64,000 nt of DNA from an uncultured Tateyamaria sp. (GCF_947487805.1 NZ_CANKXW010000005.1:186001-250000); one strand, 5' to 3'. Positions 9,483 to 17,582 are shown, numbered from the stretch's first letter. Numbers and translations are program-made. Notes: generated by a model from the sequence alone, not told the origin.

Positions 9483-10877
9483 TCAAAACTCCGAGCGGAT
9501 GCCCAGACCCACGGTCACCTGTTCCAGATCAAACAGGTTGATGTTGGAATCGGTAAAATTCCCGCGCACCGTCACGGCCGGGTTGAACCCGTAATAGTCG
9601 ATGTCCTTGAACGTCGCCGTCGCATCGGCAAAGAGCGACATGTCCGTCCGGCCCGACGCATCATGGCGCGACACGTCGTAATCGCGCCAGCGCGCGGTCA
9701 GCCCGTATTGCATCTGCACCCCCATGATGTCCGACTTGGGGCGGTAGGACGCGCGCAGGCGCAGCTCGTCATATTCGGCCTCGTCCCGCGGCGACGCCGT
9801 GGTCGCCACCCCGGTCGACAGCGACAGCTGCGCGCCGCTGTCCAGCCGCCGCGACACCCCGGCCTCAATGTTGAAGGTGCGGCGGTCAAACGTGTTCTGG
9901 CCAACCTCTTCGCGCAGTTGTGCCGACATCACCAGCTGCGACCGCGGGGTCAGCGCCACGGTGCGCGACGCGCCGAAAATGGCATAGCTGGCATAGCGGT
10001 CGCCGCCATACCACGACTGGCCCGCGCTGATCTCATAGCGGTGCTCGGCCTTGCCGCCCTGTACCATCTGCAAATGCCGCCAGCCAAATTCCAGCGTGCC
10101 ATAGGCAAAGTCCGACCCGCTGACCCCCGGCGCGTCGCGGCGCGCGCTGTCTGACAGCACAAAGGTGCGGTAACTGGCCTTGGCAAAGATCTCGTCCGCC
10201 GAACTTGCGCTTTCGCGGAACCGGTAGCGGGTGTTGACCGTGGCGCCCAGCTCAAGCCCCGACAGCGCCTGTGACGCGCCCGACAGCTGGTATTCGACCG
10301 GCGTCCCAAAGAGCAGGTCGGTGATCTGGTAATTCAGCCGCGACCGGTCCTTGGAACTGCCATTGTTGACGTTGGATGTGGGCGCGAAGGTAAAGGTAAA
10401 GTCGGTGCGCCAGGGGTTGCGGCTCTGGACATAGCGAAAGTGATCCTTGGCGCGTGCTTCAAGCTCGGGCGTCGGGGCGTGGTGCCCGGCGCGGCGCAGC
10501 CACAATTGCGCCGCCGTGCGCCGCCCGTCCGATGACAGCGCCTGCGCCATGATCAGCGCCGAGGCATAGCGTTCCTCGTCCGTATCCGCCAGCGACCACG
10601 CGGTGCGCGCGGCTTTGCGCGCGGCGGTATAGTCGCCCATGGTACGATGCGCGCGCCCCTGCACCAGCCATGCGGTCAGGTCGGTGGCGTCCCGCTCGGT
10701 CAGCGCCTTGGCATAGCGCAACGCCCGGTCGGGCGCGCCCACCCGCAATTCCTGGGTGGCGGCAATGCGCAGCTGGTCCGGGCCCAGAACCACCTGGGCC
10801 TGTCCCACCGACAGGGGAAGGGCGCAGGCGATCAGGCCAAGGCCCGCAGCGCGCCACGCAGCAAGGGGGGCCAACAT
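9483..10877 (-). CDS. surface lipoprotein assembly modifier (Slam), type XI secretion translocon
   Basis: Outer-membrane protein of 464 residues that, by family, moves lipoproteins across the outer membrane to the cell surface. A signal peptide (about 1-27, ending VGQAQ) is followed by a periplasmic helical region of TPR type (about 35-150; for example GRAHRTMGDYTAARKA), then a beta barrel from about 155 to the C-terminal Phe464. The barrel opens with FTFTFAPTSNVNNGSS, close to the conserved stretch of the DUF560/SlipAM barrel. It starts six bases after the stop of a lipoprotein gene with TbpB-like C-terminal features, the usual Slam-substrate arrangement. A GAGG ribosome site precedes the ATG. 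Confidence 0.83.
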   Translation of the reverse strand: MLAPLAAWRAAGLGLIACALPLSVGQAQVVLGPDQLRIAATQELRVGAPDRALRYAKALTERDATDLTAWLVQGRAHRTMGDYTAARKAARTAWSLADTDEERYASALIMAQALSSDGRRTAAQLWLRRAGHHAPTPELEARAKDHFRYVQSRNPWRTDFTFTFAPTSNVNNGSSKDRSRLNYQITDLLFGTPVEYQLSGASQALSGLELGATVNTRYRFRESASSADEIFAKASYRTFVLSDSARRDAPGVSGSDFAYGTLEFGWRHLQMVQGGKAEHRYEISAGQSWYGGDRYASYAIFGASRTVALTPRSQLVMSAQLREEVGQNTFDRRTFNIEAGVSRRLDSGAQLSLSTGVATTASPRDEAEYDELRLRASYRPKSDIMGVQMQYGLTARWRDYDVSRHDASGRTDMSLFADATATFKDIDYYGFNPAVTVRGNFTDSNINLFDLEQVTVGLGIRSEF

Positions 10878-10883
10878 GGGGCG

Positions 10884-11933
10884 TTACCTCAGCAGGATGA
10901 ACCCGCTGGTGTCGCGCACGGTCACGTTGCTCTGCTCGGACGTGTTCTCGGCCACGATGATGCCCACCAGTTCCTCGGCGTTGTCGCCCGACAGGATGGC
11001 ATAATAGTTGCCCGACTCGTAGGTCTGCACCGCACCGGTATTGTCCACGAACGAACTGGTGATGGATCCCAGGATCTCGCCGTTTTCATCCAGCACACCG
11101 GGTTCGATCACAAAGGTCATCGTGGGGATCTGGCTCAGCGATGCGTTCGAGGTCGCGTTGATGTTGCTGACGACGCTGGCGGTGATGTCATTGCCCGCGA
11201 TATCGAACACCTGCCGGTTGTCGAGGAACCCGCGCACACCGTCGCCGCGCTGGCCGGTGCTGTCGTTAAAGTCGTCAAAGTCGATGGCAATGGCCAGGTC
11301 GGCCGTGCTGTATTCCGACCCGCCGCGCCCGTTAAAGTCGCGCAGCCCCCCGGTCCGGCCATTGTAGATCGCCTGACCCGTGCTCGGCAGGGTGACGTTG
11401 TTGTCGCGCTGGTAAACGAATCCGCCGAACCCGTACTGGCGATACGCCCCCGTCCGCACAACCGCAAACTGCGTGTTGCCCGACGCGCTCACGCCATAGA
11501 TCGCCCGGTGCGACAGCTGGTTGATCGGCGCGCCGGTCAGGCTGTCGGGATATTGCGCATCCGCCTCATAGACCGCATAGGCCCCAAGGCTGGAGACCAG
11601 GGTGCCGCGCGCATATTCGTTGTCCCCGTCAAAGGCGAGGTTGTCGACGGTAAACGTGTCGGCCGTGGAATCATAGCTGACCCCCGTGGCAAATCCGTTC
11701 CCGCTTGTCGCGTCATCGGTGCTGGTCGGTTCGGACCGGAAAATCCCGATCGCCGAAGAGGGCGACGCCGTGCCCGGAGGCACAACCCGGCTGGGGTTCG
11801 TGATCCCGGTGCCGGTGCCGGTGCCGGTTCCCGTACCGGTGCCTGTGTCGGTCGTGGTTTCAACAAACGGGTTGCCACTGCCACACGCGCACAACCCCAG
11901 GGCCATCAGCCCCGGTATTACAAAATGTTTCAT
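10884..11933 (-). CDS. TbpB-like lipoprotein, probable Slam substrate
   Basis: Lipoprotein of 349 residues. The signal peptide ends in LCAC, giving lipidated Cys17. A linker of about seven Thr-Gly repeats (near residues 29-42) separates the anchor from the folded part. The C-terminal region ends in strands with GNYYAILSGDNAEELVGIIV, which matches the pattern of the transferrin-binding-protein B beta-barrel domain (a phenylalanine/tyrosine-rich strand, then G..AEE..G). The ligand is unknown: no TonB receptor or iron gene is adjacent. It is the first gene of an operon with the Slam translocon and has a good sigma-70 promoter upstream. Confidence 0.78.
   Translation of the reverse strand: MKHFVIPGLMALGLCACGSGNPFVETTTDTGTGTGTGTGTGTGITNPSRVVPPGTASPSSAIGIFRSEPTSTDDATSGNGFATGVSYDSTADTFTVDNLAFDGDNEYARGTLVSSLGAYAVYEADAQYPDSLTGAPINQLSHRAIYGVSASGNTQFAVVRTGAYRQYGFGGFVYQRDNNVTLPSTGQAIYNGRTGGLRDFNGRGGSEYSTADLAIAIDFDDFNDSTGQRGDGVRGFLDNRQVFDIAGNDITASVVSNINATSNASLSQIPTMTFVIEPGVLDENGEILGSITSSFVDNTGAVQTYESGNYYAILSGDNAEELVGIIVAENTSEQSNVTVRDTSGFILLR
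11806..11848. repeat. hexanucleotide tandem repeat coding for Thr-Gly units
   Basis: GTGCCG and close variants repeat about seven times on the + strand. Read on the - strand they encode the Thr-Gly linker of the lipoprotein. Because the unit is six bases, gain or loss by slippage would keep the reading frame and change only linker length. Confidence 0.75.
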
Positions 11934-11969
11934 AGATGCCTGCCCGATTACGGTTTTTTCTTTGCGATG

Positions 11970-11998
11970 ATCAGACCCATTCGCCACGCTTCTGTCAA
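11970..11998 (-). promoter_or_regulatory. sigma-70 type promoter of the lipoprotein-Slam operon
   Basis: On the - strand TTGACA (11998-11993) is followed after 17 bases by TCTGAT (11975-11970), a perfect -35 and a four-of-six -10. The predicted transcript would start near 11963 and carry a leader of about 30 bases before the start codon at 11933. Confidence 0.6.
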
Positions 11999-12057
11999 CC
12001 CGGCCCGTCTCCAAGCCAATGGAACTAGTGCCAAAAAACAATACCGTATCCTGCGAG

Positions 12058-12087
12058 TTCCTATCGGCCAAAACACTAGATATAGTG
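12058..12087 (+). promoter_or_regulatory. possible thyX promoter with overlapping palindrome
   Basis: TTCCTA (12058-12063), a 17-base spacer and TATAGT (12081-12086) resemble a sigma-70 promoter. The -10 is covered by the inverted repeat CACTA-GATA-TAGTG (12074-12087), a possible repressor site. The GGAGAGGA ribosome site of thyX is at 12106-12113. Confidence 0.4.
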
Positions 12088-12119
12088 ATACCCGACTCAT
12101 ATAGCGGAGAGGACGCCCC

Positions 12120-13025
12120 ATGCCCCTGAACCCCGAACAGCAGGCCGAAATCGACAGCCTCCGCGCCACAGCGCAGCCGACCTTGCGTGCAACCGTGCCG
12201 GGAATGGAGGCGCATCTCTACAAGGCCCGGCCCGTGCTCGACCACGGCTTTGTCCGCGTCATCGACTATATGGGCGACGACAGCGCCATCTGTCAGGCCG
12301 CCCGCGTGTCCTATGGCAAGGGCACCAAATCCGTCCAGAATGACGAAGGCCTGATCCGCTACCTCATGCGCCACTGGCACTCGACCCCGTTCGAGATGTG
12401 CGAGATCAAACTGCACGTCAAACTGCCCGTCTTTGTCGCCCGCCAGTGGATCCGCCACCGCACCGCCAACGTCAATGAATACTCCGCCCGCTACTCGATC
12501 CTCGACCGCGAATTCTACATCCCCGAACCCGATGCGCTCGCCGCCCAGTCGGTCGTCAACAACCAGGGCCGCGGCGAAGCGCTCCAGGGCGAAGAGGCCC
12601 AACGCGTCCTGCGCTACCTGCGCGACGACGCCATGCGCAGCTATGACCACTACGAAGAGATGATCTCCCAGGACGGCCAACAGGGCCTCGCCCGCGAACT
12701 CGCCCGCATGAACCTGCCCGCCAACATCTACACCCAATGGTACTGGAAAGTGGACCTGCACAACCTCTTCCACTTCCTCCGCCTGCGCGCGGATGCCCAC
12801 GCCCAATACGAAATCCGCGTCTACGCCGACGCGATCTGCGAGATGGTCAAGGACTGGGTCCCCGCCGCCTACGGCGCGTTCGAGGACTACCGGATGGGCG
12901 GCGCCACTTTGTCGGGGACGGCGTTGGAGTGCATGCGGCGGATGTTGAAGGGGGAAGAGGTGACGCAGGAGACTTCAGGTATGAGCAAGGGTGAGTGGCG
13001 GGAGTTTATGAGTATTTTGGAGTGA
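12120..13025 (+). CDS. thyX: FAD-dependent thymidylate synthase ThyX
   Basis: Makes dTMP from dUMP with methylenetetrahydrofolate and NADPH through a bound FAD, replacing ThyA. The 301-residue protein has the diagnostic RHRx7S motif as [11 protein letters not shown] (residues 112-122) and the conserved RARVSYGKG-type segment before it (about 62-68). A ribosome site GGAGAGGA precedes the ATG. It is divergent from the lipoprotein-Slam operon. Its last bases overlap the likely start of the AT-rich gene that follows. Confidence 0.95.
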   Translation: MPLNPEQQAEIDSLRATAQPTLRATVPGMEAHLYKARPVLDHGFVRVIDYMGDDSAICQAARVSYGKGTKSVQNDEGLIRYLMRHWHSTPFEMCEIKLHVKLPVFVARQWIRHRTANVNEYSARYSILDREFYIPEPDALAAQSVVNNQGRGEALQGEEAQRVLRYLRDDAMRSYDHYEEMISQDGQQGLARELARMNLPANIYTQWYWKVDLHNLFHFLRLRADAHAQYEIRVYADAICEMVKDWVPAAYGAFEDYRMGGATLSGTALECMRRMLKGEEVTQETSGMSKGEWREFMSILE

Positions 13026-13783
13026 GTGAAACGCCTTTGCCATTGTACGTAACCAAGTTCTTCAATGCAGAGAAGAATTGGAACGATTATTCCAATGGCT
13101 CCTTTAAAATTGGAACTCTTTCCAGCTACCGGGGAACGGAAAGCAACGCACTGACTAGAATGACCGATCAAGAGGGTATTCTAAATCGGCATTTTGGTTC
13201 TGGAGATGGAACCATTGAAAATTTGCAAGTTCGGGGCGTATCGATCCGGGACTGTTCATTTGCGGGTGGTGTAACGTGGGTTAACGTACAAAGTGAAATT
13301 GATGAGAATGTTTTTTGCTGCACGCTTGGGCCGTATGATCTGGCGACGCATGCGAAAATTCTTCATGGACACCGTGATCCAATCGGCGGTGACTACGAGG
13401 GTAACAGTGATCTGGATGCGTATGCTGTAATTGAGCTTCGTAAGTTCTTGCAAGGTCTGCGGTTTTGGAGTGCAAGTAGCCCACTTATTACATCCAAATT
13501 GAGTCCGTTTAACCACATCGCTGCCAAGTCTGTCCGATATGGCGGAGATAGATCTGTCAGATATGATATTGATGAAATTACAAATGAAGAAAATGCAATC
13601 TCCTCCGAGGAATACGAAAGAGTGGTTTTTGACAAGCCAAGTTTCTTTTCCGTTGAGAAAGAATTTCGTATCGTCTTGTCAAGAACGCTCCCAATAGTTT
13701 CGTTTAGTCCGCTGGAGCCTCTGTATCCGCAATCTCGCCGATTGAAGAATTCAGTTGTACAGATGGGACGTTGGGTCGGCTAG
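13022..13783 (+). CDS. orphan AT-rich gene, hypothetical protein
   Basis: Protein of 253 residues from a GTG at 13022 that overlaps the thyX stop; an in-frame GTG at 12995 would add nine residues. No signal peptide or membrane segment. I do not recognise it firmly. The N-terminal pattern ([20 protein letters not shown], then [12 protein letters not shown] and RMTDQEG) recalls a loose group of uncharacterised bacterial proteins with an F.NGS(I/F)..G.L..YR..E....D..EG layout, some reported near mobile regions. Base composition is plainly lower in GC than all neighbours and codon use differs (TTT, GAA, AAT common), pointing to recent acquisition. No mobility gene is adjacent. Confidence 0.65.
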   Translation: MSETPLPLYVTKFFNAEKNWNDYSNGSFKIGTLSSYRGTESNALTRMTDQEGILNRHFGSGDGTIENLQVRGVSIRDCSFAGGVTWVNVQSEIDENVFCCTLGPYDLATHAKILHGHRDPIGGDYEGNSDLDAYAVIELRKFLQGLRFWSASSPLITSKLSPFNHIAAKSVRYGGDRSVRYDIDEITNEENAISSEEYERVVFDKPSFFSVEKEFRIVLSRTLPIVSFSPLEPLYPQSRRLKNSVVQMGRWVG

Positions 13784-13854
13784 ACACTAATCCGCCGAAA
13801 ATGACTTCCAATTTCTGCACCAAGCACGGAATCAAGGCCAAAGGCCGCCGTGCC

Positions 13855-13979
13855 AGCGCCGGACCGCCCCCCGGGCCGGCGCTACGTCAACACCAGCGCA
13901 TCGCCCAACCAAACTCGACAAATGACGACCATAAAACGCGCCGCATAAGTGTCGGAGCGCCACCCCGCGGCCCGGCGCT
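13855..13979. repeat. two REP-like palindromes
   Basis: AGCGCCGG (13855-13862) pairs with CCGGCGCT (13876-13883); a second copy pairs AGCGCC (13956-13961) with GGCGCT (13974-13979). Loops are similar C/G-rich sequence. The pair resembles intergenic palindromic elements, and the first could also act as a terminator for the orphan gene, though it lacks a T-run. Confidence 0.5.
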
Positions 13980-14046
13980 GTCCCGGCTCAGCACCAGAAA
14001 ACCCTGGCACTCTCGCGCATCGCTGCGCGATACGCTGCCGGGCGAC

Positions 14047-14065
14047 GCGCCGCCTTCGGCGGCGC
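14047..14065. repeat. perfect GC hairpin
   Basis: GCGCCGCC (14047-14054), loop TTC, GGCGGCGC (14058-14065): an eight-base perfect stem. No T-run follows on either strand, so a classical terminator is unlikely. Confidence 0.55.
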
Positions 14066-14149
14066 TGGCTCAGCGGATTTACGCGCAAGCCCCCGTGACA
14101 TATCGCAGCGGATTAACCCTTTTGCAGGCCCAATTCTGCCAACAATATC

Positions 14150-14255
14150 AAAAACGTACACTTTCCCTGCGAAACTGTACAAACCCCCGAAATCCGCCCA
14201 AAACCCTGCCCGCACGACGGCTAAAAAACGTACACGTCCCCACCCAAACTGCACA
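14150..14255. repeat. duplicated two-box motif (AAAAACGTACAC, 10 bases, AAACTGYACA)
   Basis: AAAAACGTACAC at 14150-14161 and AAACTGTACA at 14172-14181 are repeated as AAAAACGTACAC at 14224-14235 and AAACTGCACA at 14246-14255, each pair with a ten-base spacer of different sequence. Conserved boxes with non-conserved but equal spacers point to protein-binding sites rather than a recent duplication. They lie 98-203 bases upstream of the P450 start. Confidence 0.6.
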
Positions 14256-14352
14256 TTTTACCCCGTGACGCCCCGCAATCTGCGGCTAAACTCGGGCGCA
14301 AAGCGGGGGTTAACACAGCGCCCGCACCCCCCAAGCCGTCGGGACCCCCGCC

Positions 14353-15540
14353 ATGCTAGACCTCCAGACCCTGCCCGAAGGCTTCCACGAAAACCCGTTC
14401 CCCCACTATGATCGCCTGCTCCGCGACGCGCCCGTCTGCGCCCAGCCCGACGGCTCCGTGATCCTGTCGCGCCACGCGGATCTTGAGCGGGTCTACAAGG
14501 ACACCGCGCTCTTCACCTCCGACAAACGTGTTGTTTTTGCACCGAAATTTGGGGTGGACAGCCCGCTCTTTGCGCATCACACGACCTCGCTGGTGTTCAA
14601 CGACCCGCCCCTGCACACCCGCGTGCGGCGCATCATGTCCGCGGCCCTCGCCCCGCGCGCGATCCAGCGCCTCGAACCGGGCCTGATCTCGGCCGTCGAT
14701 GCCCTGCTGGAAGGCCTCTCGCAAGATGCTGATTTGATTGAGGATTTTGCCGCCCAGATCCCCATCCAGATCATCGGAAACCTCCTCGATATCCCCCAGG
14801 CGGAACGCGCGCCGTTGCGCGACTGGTCGCTGGCCATCCTCGGCGCGCTGGAGCCCACGCTGAGCCCGGATCAGATGGCCCGCGGCAACCGCGCGGTGAC
14901 GGAATTCGGGGCATACCTGAAACAGCTGATCGCCCACAGGCGCGCCCATCCCGGAGACCCCGACACCGACGTTCTGACCCGGCTGATCGCAGGGGATGCG
15001 CAAGGAGATCTCTCCGAAGTCGAGCTGATCCAGAACTGCATTTTCATCCTGAACGCGGGCCACGAGACGACCACGAACCTCATAGGCAGCGCGCTGGCAC
15101 TGCTGCATGACCATCCGGGCGAAATGGCGCGGTTGCGGCAGGATCCGGGCCTGATTGGCACGGCGGTCGAAGAGGTTCTGCGCGCAGCCTCCCCCAATCA
15201 GTTCGGCAATCGCACCGTCGCCCGCGACACGGAAATCGGTGGAGTGCCGCTGCGCGCGGGCACCAATCTGCATCTGTGTATCGGGGCGGCCAACAGGGAC
15301 GGGGGTGTGTTTGACGCGCCAGCGGTCTTTGACATCGCCCGTAAACCGAACCGGCATTTGGCCTTTGCGGGCGGGCCGCATGTGTGCGTCGGCTTGACCC
15401 TTGCCCGGCTCGAAGCGCGGGTGGCGTTGCAGCGGTTCCTGGCCCAAGCGCCGGATTTCAGGATCGTGTCGCGCGTGCAGGGCGGGCGGGTGCGGTTTCG
15501 CGGCTATGCCTGTTTGCGGGCCGTTCTGAACGGCGCGTGA
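14353..15540 (+). CDS. cytochrome P450
   Basis: Soluble bacterial-type P450 of 395 residues, a heme monooxygenase needing a ferredoxin partner that is not encoded nearby. The I-helix oxygen-binding motif is AGHETT (235-240), the K-helix ExxR is EEVLR (273-277) and the heme-ligand loop is FAGGPHVCVG (338-347) with Cys345. The loop has Ala-Gly where the consensus begins FGxG, a tolerated variant. The substrate is unknown. The gene is monocistronic and preceded by the two-box repeats, which might be its control sites. Confidence 0.93.
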   Translation: MLDLQTLPEGFHENPFPHYDRLLRDAPVCAQPDGSVILSRHADLERVYKDTALFTSDKRVVFAPKFGVDSPLFAHHTTSLVFNDPPLHTRVRRIMSAALAPRAIQRLEPGLISAVDALLEGLSQDADLIEDFAAQIPIQIIGNLLDIPQAERAPLRDWSLAILGALEPTLSPDQMARGNRAVTEFGAYLKQLIAHRRAHPGDPDTDVLTRLIAGDAQGDLSEVELIQNCIFILNAGHETTTNLIGSALALLHDHPGEMARLRQDPGLIGTAVEEVLRAASPNQFGNRTVARDTEIGGVPLRAGTNLHLCIGAANRDGGVFDAPAVFDIARKPNRHLAFAGGPHVCVGLTLARLEARVALQRFLAQAPDFRIVSRVQGGRVRFRGYACLRAVLNGA

Positions 15541-15544
15541 TGCA

Positions 15545-15784
15545 TCAGTGGCTGCTACGGGCGCGCAGTTCGGCGACCGTGTCCGGGTGCGCCGCTTCCC
15601 ATTCCCTGAACGCGAGATAGCCGCGCGCATTCGCGTCCGGCCCGACCTCTCCGTCCGCGAAATGGCGCTTGATGGCGTGGTAATATCCCATGCAGCGCGC
15701 CCATTCCTGCGGTGACGGAAACTGCGTTTCCGCGGACACTTCGCAGGCGTAATACAGAACCATAATGCGCAAGATCTCTGCCAT
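15545..15784 (-). CDS. small conserved hypothetical protein
   Basis: Protein of 79 residues with a GAGGT ribosome site eight bases before the ATG at 15784. It has a hydrophobic start (MAEILRIMVLYYACEVS) and a polar body with several Trp, Tyr and His residues. No signal-peptide cleavage motif is convincing. I do not recognise the family. It is convergent with the P450 gene. Confidence 0.6.
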   Translation of the reverse strand: MAEILRIMVLYYACEVSAETQFPSPQEWARCMGYYHAIKRHFADGEVGPDANARGYLAFREWEAAHPDTVAELRARSSH

Positions 15785-15956
15785 CGGGCGATACCTCATC
15801 TGATGTGCGGTGTTTCCAAACTAGACACAAAACGGAAAATTAACGGTAAATCATGCGTGCGCGGGCCGTGATTTCCAAAAAATCTGGACTTGTGAGTGCA
15901 GCAAAGGCAGGGTGTGTGCATAGATTTCGTGGTACAAAGACAAAACGAGGGAAGAT

Positions 15957-16253
15957 ATGCGTTTCACACGAGTGATTGCAGTTGCCGCCGCCGTTACGGC
16001 GCTCGGGGCTGTGTCCGCAATGGCGGGTGGTGGTCCGAAGGTTTATGCCTATCACAGCAGTCACAATTTCTGCCCCGCCGGGCTGCAACCGGTGACGATG
16101 GACGGCACGATTTGCTGTGGCCGTCCGAACCAGTCGATGAGCTACCAGCAGGCACTGGCGCATCCTGTCGTCAAGAAAAAGCGGGTCAAAAAGGTCCGCC
16201 ACGTGCGTCGGTCAAATTGCCCGGTCGGCACCAAGGGCTGCACGTTCGACTGA
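15957..16253 (+). CDS. small secreted Cys-rich basic protein
   Basis: Exported protein of 98 residues with a clear signal peptide (about 1-23, ending AMA). The mature part has five cysteines (FCPAG, ICCGR, NCPVGTKGC) and a strongly basic stretch KKKRVKKVRHVRR near residues 72-86. Cysteine spacing would allow disulfides in the periplasm; function unknown. A GAGGGAAG ribosome site lies just upstream of the ATG. Confidence 0.7.
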   Translation: MRFTRVIAVAAAVTALGAVSAMAGGGPKVYAYHSSHNFCPAGLQPVTMDGTICCGRPNQSMSYQQALAHPVVKKKRVKKVRHVRRSNCPVGTKGCTFD

Positions 16254-16314
16254 ATCAAATTCGCGATTGCGGCGCAGGATGGACGTCTTGCGCCGCAACG
16301 TATCTGCGTGGGGA

Positions 16315-16521
16315 TCAGAGCAATTTCAGATCGCCCGCCATCTGGCGCCCATCGCGCCCTTCAAGCATTTCAAAACTGACCTTTTGATTGTCGGCCAGCC
16401 CGGTCAGGCCCGACCGTTCAACCGCTGAAATATGAACAAACACGTCTTTGCCGCCTTCGTCAGGGGCGATAAATCCGTAACCTTTTGTGGTGTTGAACCA
16501 CTTCACGGTGCCAGTTGGCAT
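16315..16521 (-). CDS. cold-shock domain protein (CspA family)
   Basis: Single-stranded nucleic-acid-binding protein of 68 residues. RNP1-type KGYGFIAP and RNP2-type VFVHISAV motifs are present in order within a five-strand OB fold. The ATG at 16521 has an AAGGAGG site eight bases upstream. Cold-shock genes commonly have long regulatory leaders, and about 185 bases separate this start from the divergent ArsC-like gene. Confidence 0.93.
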   Translation of the reverse strand: MPTGTVKWFNTTKGYGFIAPDEGGKDVFVHISAVERSGLTGLADNQKVSFEMLEGRDGRQMAGDLKLL

Positions 16522-16707
16522 ATCCCGTGCCTCCTTTTGCAATGCAGTCCACCCCGAGAACGGGGTCGTTCGAACACCTGTGCGTGCACGTGTGCATCAC
16601 CAAGGCGCCACATAAGAAAACATTGCTCAGTTGCTGCGAAAATCAAGACGGATGGGATGCAATCCGGTGCGCATGCTGCTTAATTCAACGAAATTGTGAG
16701 GGATGTT

Positions 16708-17025
16708 ATGGAAATATACGGTTTGAAAACCTGCGATACGTGCCGCAAGGCGATCAAGGCGCTGCCGCAGGCCAGCTTTGTCGATGTACGTGCCGATGGT
16801 GTGCCCGAGGACGTCATGCAGGCCGCGCACGCCACGTTTGGCGCGGCCCTGGTCAACACACGGTCCACCACGTGGCGAGGGCTGAGCGCCGTGGAACGCG
16901 AGGCCGCTCCTGCGCAGCTGCTCGAGGATCACCCGACGCTGATGAAACGCCCCCTGATCGCCGATGGATCGACCCTGTATCTTGGCTGGACCAAGGACGT
17001 ACAGGCAGCGCTGGGCGTCGCCTAG
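16708..17025 (+). CDS. ArsC/Spx-family thioredoxin-fold protein
   Basis: Small cytoplasmic protein of 105 residues, similar in layout to YffB/Spx-like members of the ArsC family. CDTC near residues 9-12 is the redox pair; the catalytic Arg of true arsenate reductases and an arsenic operon are not evident, so arsenate reduction should not be assumed. The conserved RPL (MKRPLIAD) near residues 75-82 fits the family. Its end overlaps by four bases the convergent end of the DoxX gene. Confidence 0.82.
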   Translation: MEIYGLKTCDTCRKAIKALPQASFVDVRADGVPEDVMQAAHATFGAALVNTRSTTWRGLSAVEREAAPAQLLEDHPTLMKRPLIADGSTLYLGWTKDVQAALGVA

Positions 17026-17579
17026 TCGGCGGCGCGGTGCGGCTTGAACGCCCGGTCAAAGGACAGCGGGCCCGCGCCCTTGACGACCAGCACAATCAGC
17101 AGGAACACCCACAAGGATCGCTGGTCCATGATCAGGCTGTTAGAGGGCGCGTCGAACCACGCGCCCAACACCAGGCCGTCGCCCCATTTGTCGTGCCCGT
17201 TCAGGTCCGTAAGCGACTGGACCACGATGAACGCGATCATCGCAAGGGCCGAGATCCGGGTGAAAAGCCCGATGATGATTAGAAGCGGCAGGATAAATTC
17301 GGCCATGGTGCCCAGTGTAACAACTGCCCAGTGATAGGTGGTCAGCTGGGTCGTATCATAACCTACGGCCTCCATCGCCTTTGGGAAAATCTGTGCATAA
17401 GCGCCCAGCGAGGGTTGAAAAATGCCAAGCACCCCGTCGCCCAGCTTGGTCATACCGGAAATCCAGAAATACCCCGCCAGCACGGCCGCAAACAGGAACC
17501 GCGCCAGTGTGGGCAGGATCCAGTCGTTGCGCTCGAGCGGCGCGGTGGCTGAGGTATACAGGCGGGAGAGGGCAGTCAT
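17022..17579 (-). CDS. bufD: DoxX family membrane protein of the bufferin operon
   Basis: Integral membrane protein of 185 residues with four hydrophobic segments, typical of DoxX. It is the last gene of a four-gene set with a DUF2282 precursor, a DUF692 enzyme and a DUF2063 protein, the arrangement of bufferin operons, where the DoxX member is named BufD. A role in the redox or membrane side of peptide maturation is likely but not established. It starts three bases after the bufC stop. Confidence 0.83.
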   Translation of the reverse strand: MTALSRLYTSATAPLERNDWILPTLARFLFAAVLAGYFWISGMTKLGDGVLGIFQPSLGAYAQIFPKAMEAVGYDTTQLTTYHWAVVTLGTMAEFILPLLIIIGLFTRISALAMIAFIVVQSLTDLNGHDKWGDGLVLGAWFDAPSNSLIMDQRSLWVFLLIVLVVKGAGPLSFDRAFKPHRAAD

Positions 17580-17582
17580 GGG

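Larger units (their letters stand above)
13784..14352. other. 569-bp gap with hairpins and repeats
   Basis: No convincing gene. The first 300 bases hold three GC-rich inverted repeats (13855-13883, 13956-13979, 14047-14065) and two copies of GGCTCAGC. The second part is AT-richer and holds two copies of an ordered two-box motif (14150-14181 and 14224-14255). An open frame across 13771-14268 has no ribosome site and its composition looks like read-through of the repeats. Confidence 0.6.

Noticed and set aside
13771-14268. A 165-codon open frame in the repeat-rich gap
   Set aside because: No ribosome site, Pro/Arg/Ala-rich composition produced by the palindromes, and no recognisable motif.
13022-14352. 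Insertion sequence or prophage remnant at the AT-rich orphan
   Set aside because: No transposase, integrase, terminal inverted repeats or target-site duplication could be seen around the gene.
16708-17025. Arsenate reductase ArsC
   Set aside because: Only the thioredoxin-fold CxxC and the general ArsC/Spx layout are visible; there is no ars operon and the catalytic Arg set is not evident.
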